Part shown: piece after piece, positions 5,330 through 7,603 of the stretch
Numbering within the stretch: the first letter of the stretch is position 1
Layout: each line of letters opens with the position of its first letter
Assembly: GCA_003454835.1 (NCBI GenBank)
Contig: DMTA01000482.1
Span: 1-7,603 of the forward strand
DNA length: 7,603 bases
Reading direction: 5' to 3'
Source: Achromobacter sp.
GTDB taxonomy: Bacteria > Pseudomonadota > Gammaproteobacteria > Burkholderiales > Burkholderiaceae_B
Notes under the pieces: model-generated
The model's database searches: none
What the model saw: only the letters and a program-made list of their open reading frames with translations
Told to the model about the DNA's origin: nothing
Program-made: the position numbers and the translations under genes

Positions 5330-7603
5330 ATGACCGCCGAAATCCTTACCCAGCTGCGCGAACGCATCCAGGAATCCCGGCGGGCCGCGGTGGCCCAGTT
5401 CCGGGAACACGAACGGCCAGACATCCTGCTGACCGAACTGCGCCGCATCGTGGACGCCGCGCTGCGGGATCTGGTCAAGCATTGCCCCCTGCCGATCGGC
5501 GCCACGCTGGCCGCCGTGGGCGGTTATGGACGTGGCGAGCTCTACCCCCATTCCGACGTCGACCTGCTGATCCTGCTGCCGCACGCGCCGACGCCCGACG
5601 AAGAATCCGCGATCGAAAAGCTGGTGGCATCGCTGTGGGATCTGGGCCTGGAGCCCGGCCACAGCGTGCGCACCATCGAGGATTGCGAGCGCGAGGCGGA
5701 CGCGGACATCACCGTGGAGACCGCGCTGCTGGAATCGCGCTGGCTGGCCGGCAGCCGTGTGCTGATGCGCAAATTCGATGCCGCGACCAAGTCCCGGCTG
5801 GATCCGCAGGCGTTTTTTCTGGCCAAGCGCGTCGAAATGCAGCAGCGCCATGCGCGCTACCACGACACGCCGTACGCGCTGGAGCCCAATTGCAAGGAAT
5901 CGCCTGGCGGCTTGCGCGATCTGCAGGTGATTCTGTGGATGGCGCGCGCTGCCGGCTTTGGCAACAACTGGCGCTCGGTGGCGCAGGCGGGGCTGCTGAC
6001 CTCGTCCGAGGCGCGCGATCTGCGCAAAGCCGAACAGGCCTTCAAGCGCCTGCGCATTGAACTGCATCTGCTCGCCAACCGGCGCGAAGACCGGGTGCTG
6101 TTCGACCTGCAGCCCGCGCTGGCCGAGGTCTACGGGATCCACGCCACCGCCACGCGTCGCGGCAGCGAACTGCTGATGCAGCGCTACTACTGGGCGGCGC
6201 GACTCGTGACGCAGCTGAACGGCATCCTGGTGCAGAACATCGAGGAACGGCTGTTTCCGCGCCCCGACAGCGACGCGCGCGACATCGACGACGATTTCCG
6301 CAATCTGCGCGACCGCCTGGACATCATTCGGGACGATGGTTTCGAGCGCAATCCCACCTTGTTGCTGCGCGCCTTCCTGGTGATGCAGCAGCACCCCGAG
6401 CTGACCGGCATGTCGGCCCGCACGCTGCGCGCGATCTGGCATTCACGCCATCGCATCGACGCGCAATTCCGCCGCAACCCGGTCAACCGCAAGCTGTTCC
6501 TGCAGATCCTGCAGCAGCCGCGCGGCATCGTGCACGAACTGCGGCGCATGACCATGCTGAACATCCTGCCGCGTTATCTGCCGGTGTTCCGCCGCATCGT
6601 CGGCCAGATGCAGCACGACCTCTTCCACGCCTATACGGTGGACCAGCACACGCTGGCGGTGGTGCGCAATCTGCGCCGCTTCACCATGCCCGAGCACGCG
6701 CAGGAATACCCGCTGGCCAGCCAGCTGATCGCGGGCCTGGACCGGCACTGGCTGCTGTACGTGGCGGCACTGTTTCACGACATCGCCAAAGGCCGCGGCG
6801 GCGATCATTCCGAGCTGGGCGCGCGCGAGGTGCGCAAATTCGCGGCCGAACATGGCATGGAACCGGAGGACGCGAAGCTCGTCGAGTTTCTGGTGCGTCA
6901 GCATCTGCTGATGTCGGCGGTGGCGCAAAAGCGCGACCTGTCCGACCCGGACGTCGTGCGGGAATTCGCGGCCACGGTCAAGGACGAGCGCCATCTGACC
7001 GCGCTGTATCTGCTGACGGTGGCCGACATTCGCGGCACCAGCCCCAAGGTCTGGAACGCCTGGAAAGGCAAGCTGCTGGAAGATCTGTACAAGCTGACGC
7101 TGGCAGCGCTGGGCGGCGCCCATGCCGACGCCCACACCGTGCTGGCCGAACGCAAGGAAGAAGCTGCGCGGCTGACCCGGCTGGCCGGCCTGCGCGACGA
7201 TGCGCGCGAAGCGTTCTGGAATCAGCTGGATGTGGCGTATTTCCTGCGCCATGATGCCTCTGATATCGCCTGGCACACGCGCCACCTGTATCACCAAGTC
7301 GCACCCGCCAAAGCCGTGGTCAAGGCACGCCCCACCGAACAGGGCGAGGGCCTGCAGATCATGGTCTATACGCGCGACGCGCCCGACCTGTTCGTCGCGA
7401 TCTGCGGCTATTTCGACGCCAAGTCCCTGTCCATTCAGGACGCGCGCATCCACACGACCCGCCATGGCTGGGCGCTGGACAGCTTCATCGTCCTGCTGCC
7501 CGAGGGCGCGAGCGACCTGCGCGCGCAGGCCACACTGGTCGAACACGAACTGGCCGAACGCCTGAAGGACCCGCAGGCGGCCGCGCAGGCCCAGCCCGGC
7601 CGA
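5330..7603 (+). CDS. glnD: Bifunctional PII uridylyltransferase / uridylyl-removing enzyme, 3' end cut
   Basis: GlnD senses glutamine and adds UMP to, or removes it from, PII proteins (GlnB/GlnK), thereby controlling glutamine synthetase activity and the NtrBC response. The 758 visible codons are open to the right edge; the family is about 850-890 residues, so roughly 100 are missing. The nucleotidyltransferase motif GGYGRGELYPHSDVDLL is at 64-80, with catalytic Asp76 and Asp78. The family motif LEPNCKESPGGLRDLQ begins at residue 184. The HD domain that removes UMP includes FHAYTVDQHT (His433) and LFHDIAKGRGGDHSELG (His483-Asp484). The first glutamine-sensing ACT domain begins near 676; the second lies mostly beyond the window. 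The ATG at 5330 is the natural start but has no strong Shine-Dalgarno, so translation may depend on coupling to map, whose stop is 16 nt upstream. Confidence 0.97.
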   Translation, partial: MTAEILTQLRERIQESRRAAVAQFREHERPDILLTELRRIVDAALRDLVKHCPLPIGATLAAVGGYGRGELYPHSDVDLLILLPHAPTPDEESAIEKLVASLWDLGLEPGHSVRTIEDCEREADADITVETALLESRWLAGSRVLMRKFDAATKSRLDPQAFFLAKRVEMQQRHARYHDTPYALEPNCKESPGGLRDLQVILWMARAAGFGNNWRSVAQAGLLTSSEARDLRKAEQAFKRLRIELHLLANRREDRVLFDLQPALAEVYGIHATATRRGSELLMQRYYWAARLVTQLNGILVQNIEERLFPRPDSDARDIDDDFRNLRDRLDIIRDDGFERNPTLLLRAFLVMQQHPELTGMSARTLRAIWHSRHRIDAQFRRNPVNRKLFLQILQQPRGIVHELRRMTMLNILPRYLPVFRRIVGQMQHDLFHAYTVDQHTLAVVRNLRRFTMPEHAQEYPLASQLIAGLDRHWLLYVAALFHDIAKGRGGDHSELGAREVRKFAAEHGMEPEDAKLVEFLVRQHLLMSAVAQKRDLSDPDVVREFAATVKDERHLTALYLLTVADIRGTSPKVWNAWKGKLLEDLYKLTLAALGGAHADAHTVLAERKEEAARLTRLAGLRDDAREAFWNQLDVAYFLRHDASDIAWHTRHLYHQVAPAKAVVKARPTEQGEGLQIMVYTRDAPDLFVAICGYFDAKSLSIQDARIHTTRHGWALDSFIVLLPEGASDLRAQATLVEHELAERLKDPQAAAQAQPGR

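Noticed and set aside
5297..7546. Two long open frames on the minus strand opposite glnD (381 and 367 codons, end to end in the same frame).
   Set aside because: They are antisense shadows of a GC-rich gene with G/C third positions. Their translations are rich in Gln, His, Arg and Ala without any family motif, while glnD on the plus strand has complete catalytic motifs.

Overview
The window is core, vertically inherited chromosome of a GC-rich betaproteobacterium. The encoded proteins look most like those of the Bordetella/Achromobacter group (Burkholderiales, Alcaligenaceae). This placement rests on remembered family sequences, not on a search. Two gene sets diverge from one spacer of about 0.96 kb. 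Leftward (minus strand) run rpsB, tsf, pyrH, frr and the first 24 codons of uppS: ribosomal protein S2, EF-Ts, UMP kinase, ribosome recycling factor and undecaprenyl diphosphate synthase. Rightward (plus strand) run map (type I methionine aminopeptidase) and glnD (PII uridylyltransferase), which is still open at the right edge. The same divergent layout is well known in Escherichia coli and many other proteobacteria.

Region by region: 1-72 is the uppS start. 73-249 is a structured spacer with two minus-strand hairpins, one followed by six U. 250-810 is frr and 827-1543 is pyrH, only 16 nt apart. 1544-1723 holds a GC-rich palindromic element and a strong terminator belonging to tsf. 1724-2602 is tsf. 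2603-2782 is a spacer with four successive hairpins. 2783-3532 is rpsB. 3533-4491 is non-coding: an rpsB leader and candidate promoters at its left end, a 17-bp dyad, a 14-bp tandem repeat near the middle and a TATAAT promoter for map at its right end. 4492-5313 is map and 5330-7603 is glnD.

The leftward genes supply translation (S2, EF-Ts, RRF), pyrimidine nucleotide supply (PyrH) and the start of a cell-envelope lipid module (UppS). The rightward pair joins N-terminal methionine removal from new proteins with nitrogen-status signalling. Transcription of the leftward cluster appears to be segmented: the terminator after tsf should separate rpsB-tsf from pyrH-frr, and the U-tailed hairpin after frr may attenuate entry into uppS.

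I found no mobile element, CRISPR array, tRNA, rRNA or defence gene, and no undescribed multi-gene system. What deserves a second look is regulatory RNA structure and repeats in the spacers, above all the frr-uppS spacer, the rpsB-tsf spacer, the rpsB leader and the 14-bp repeat.
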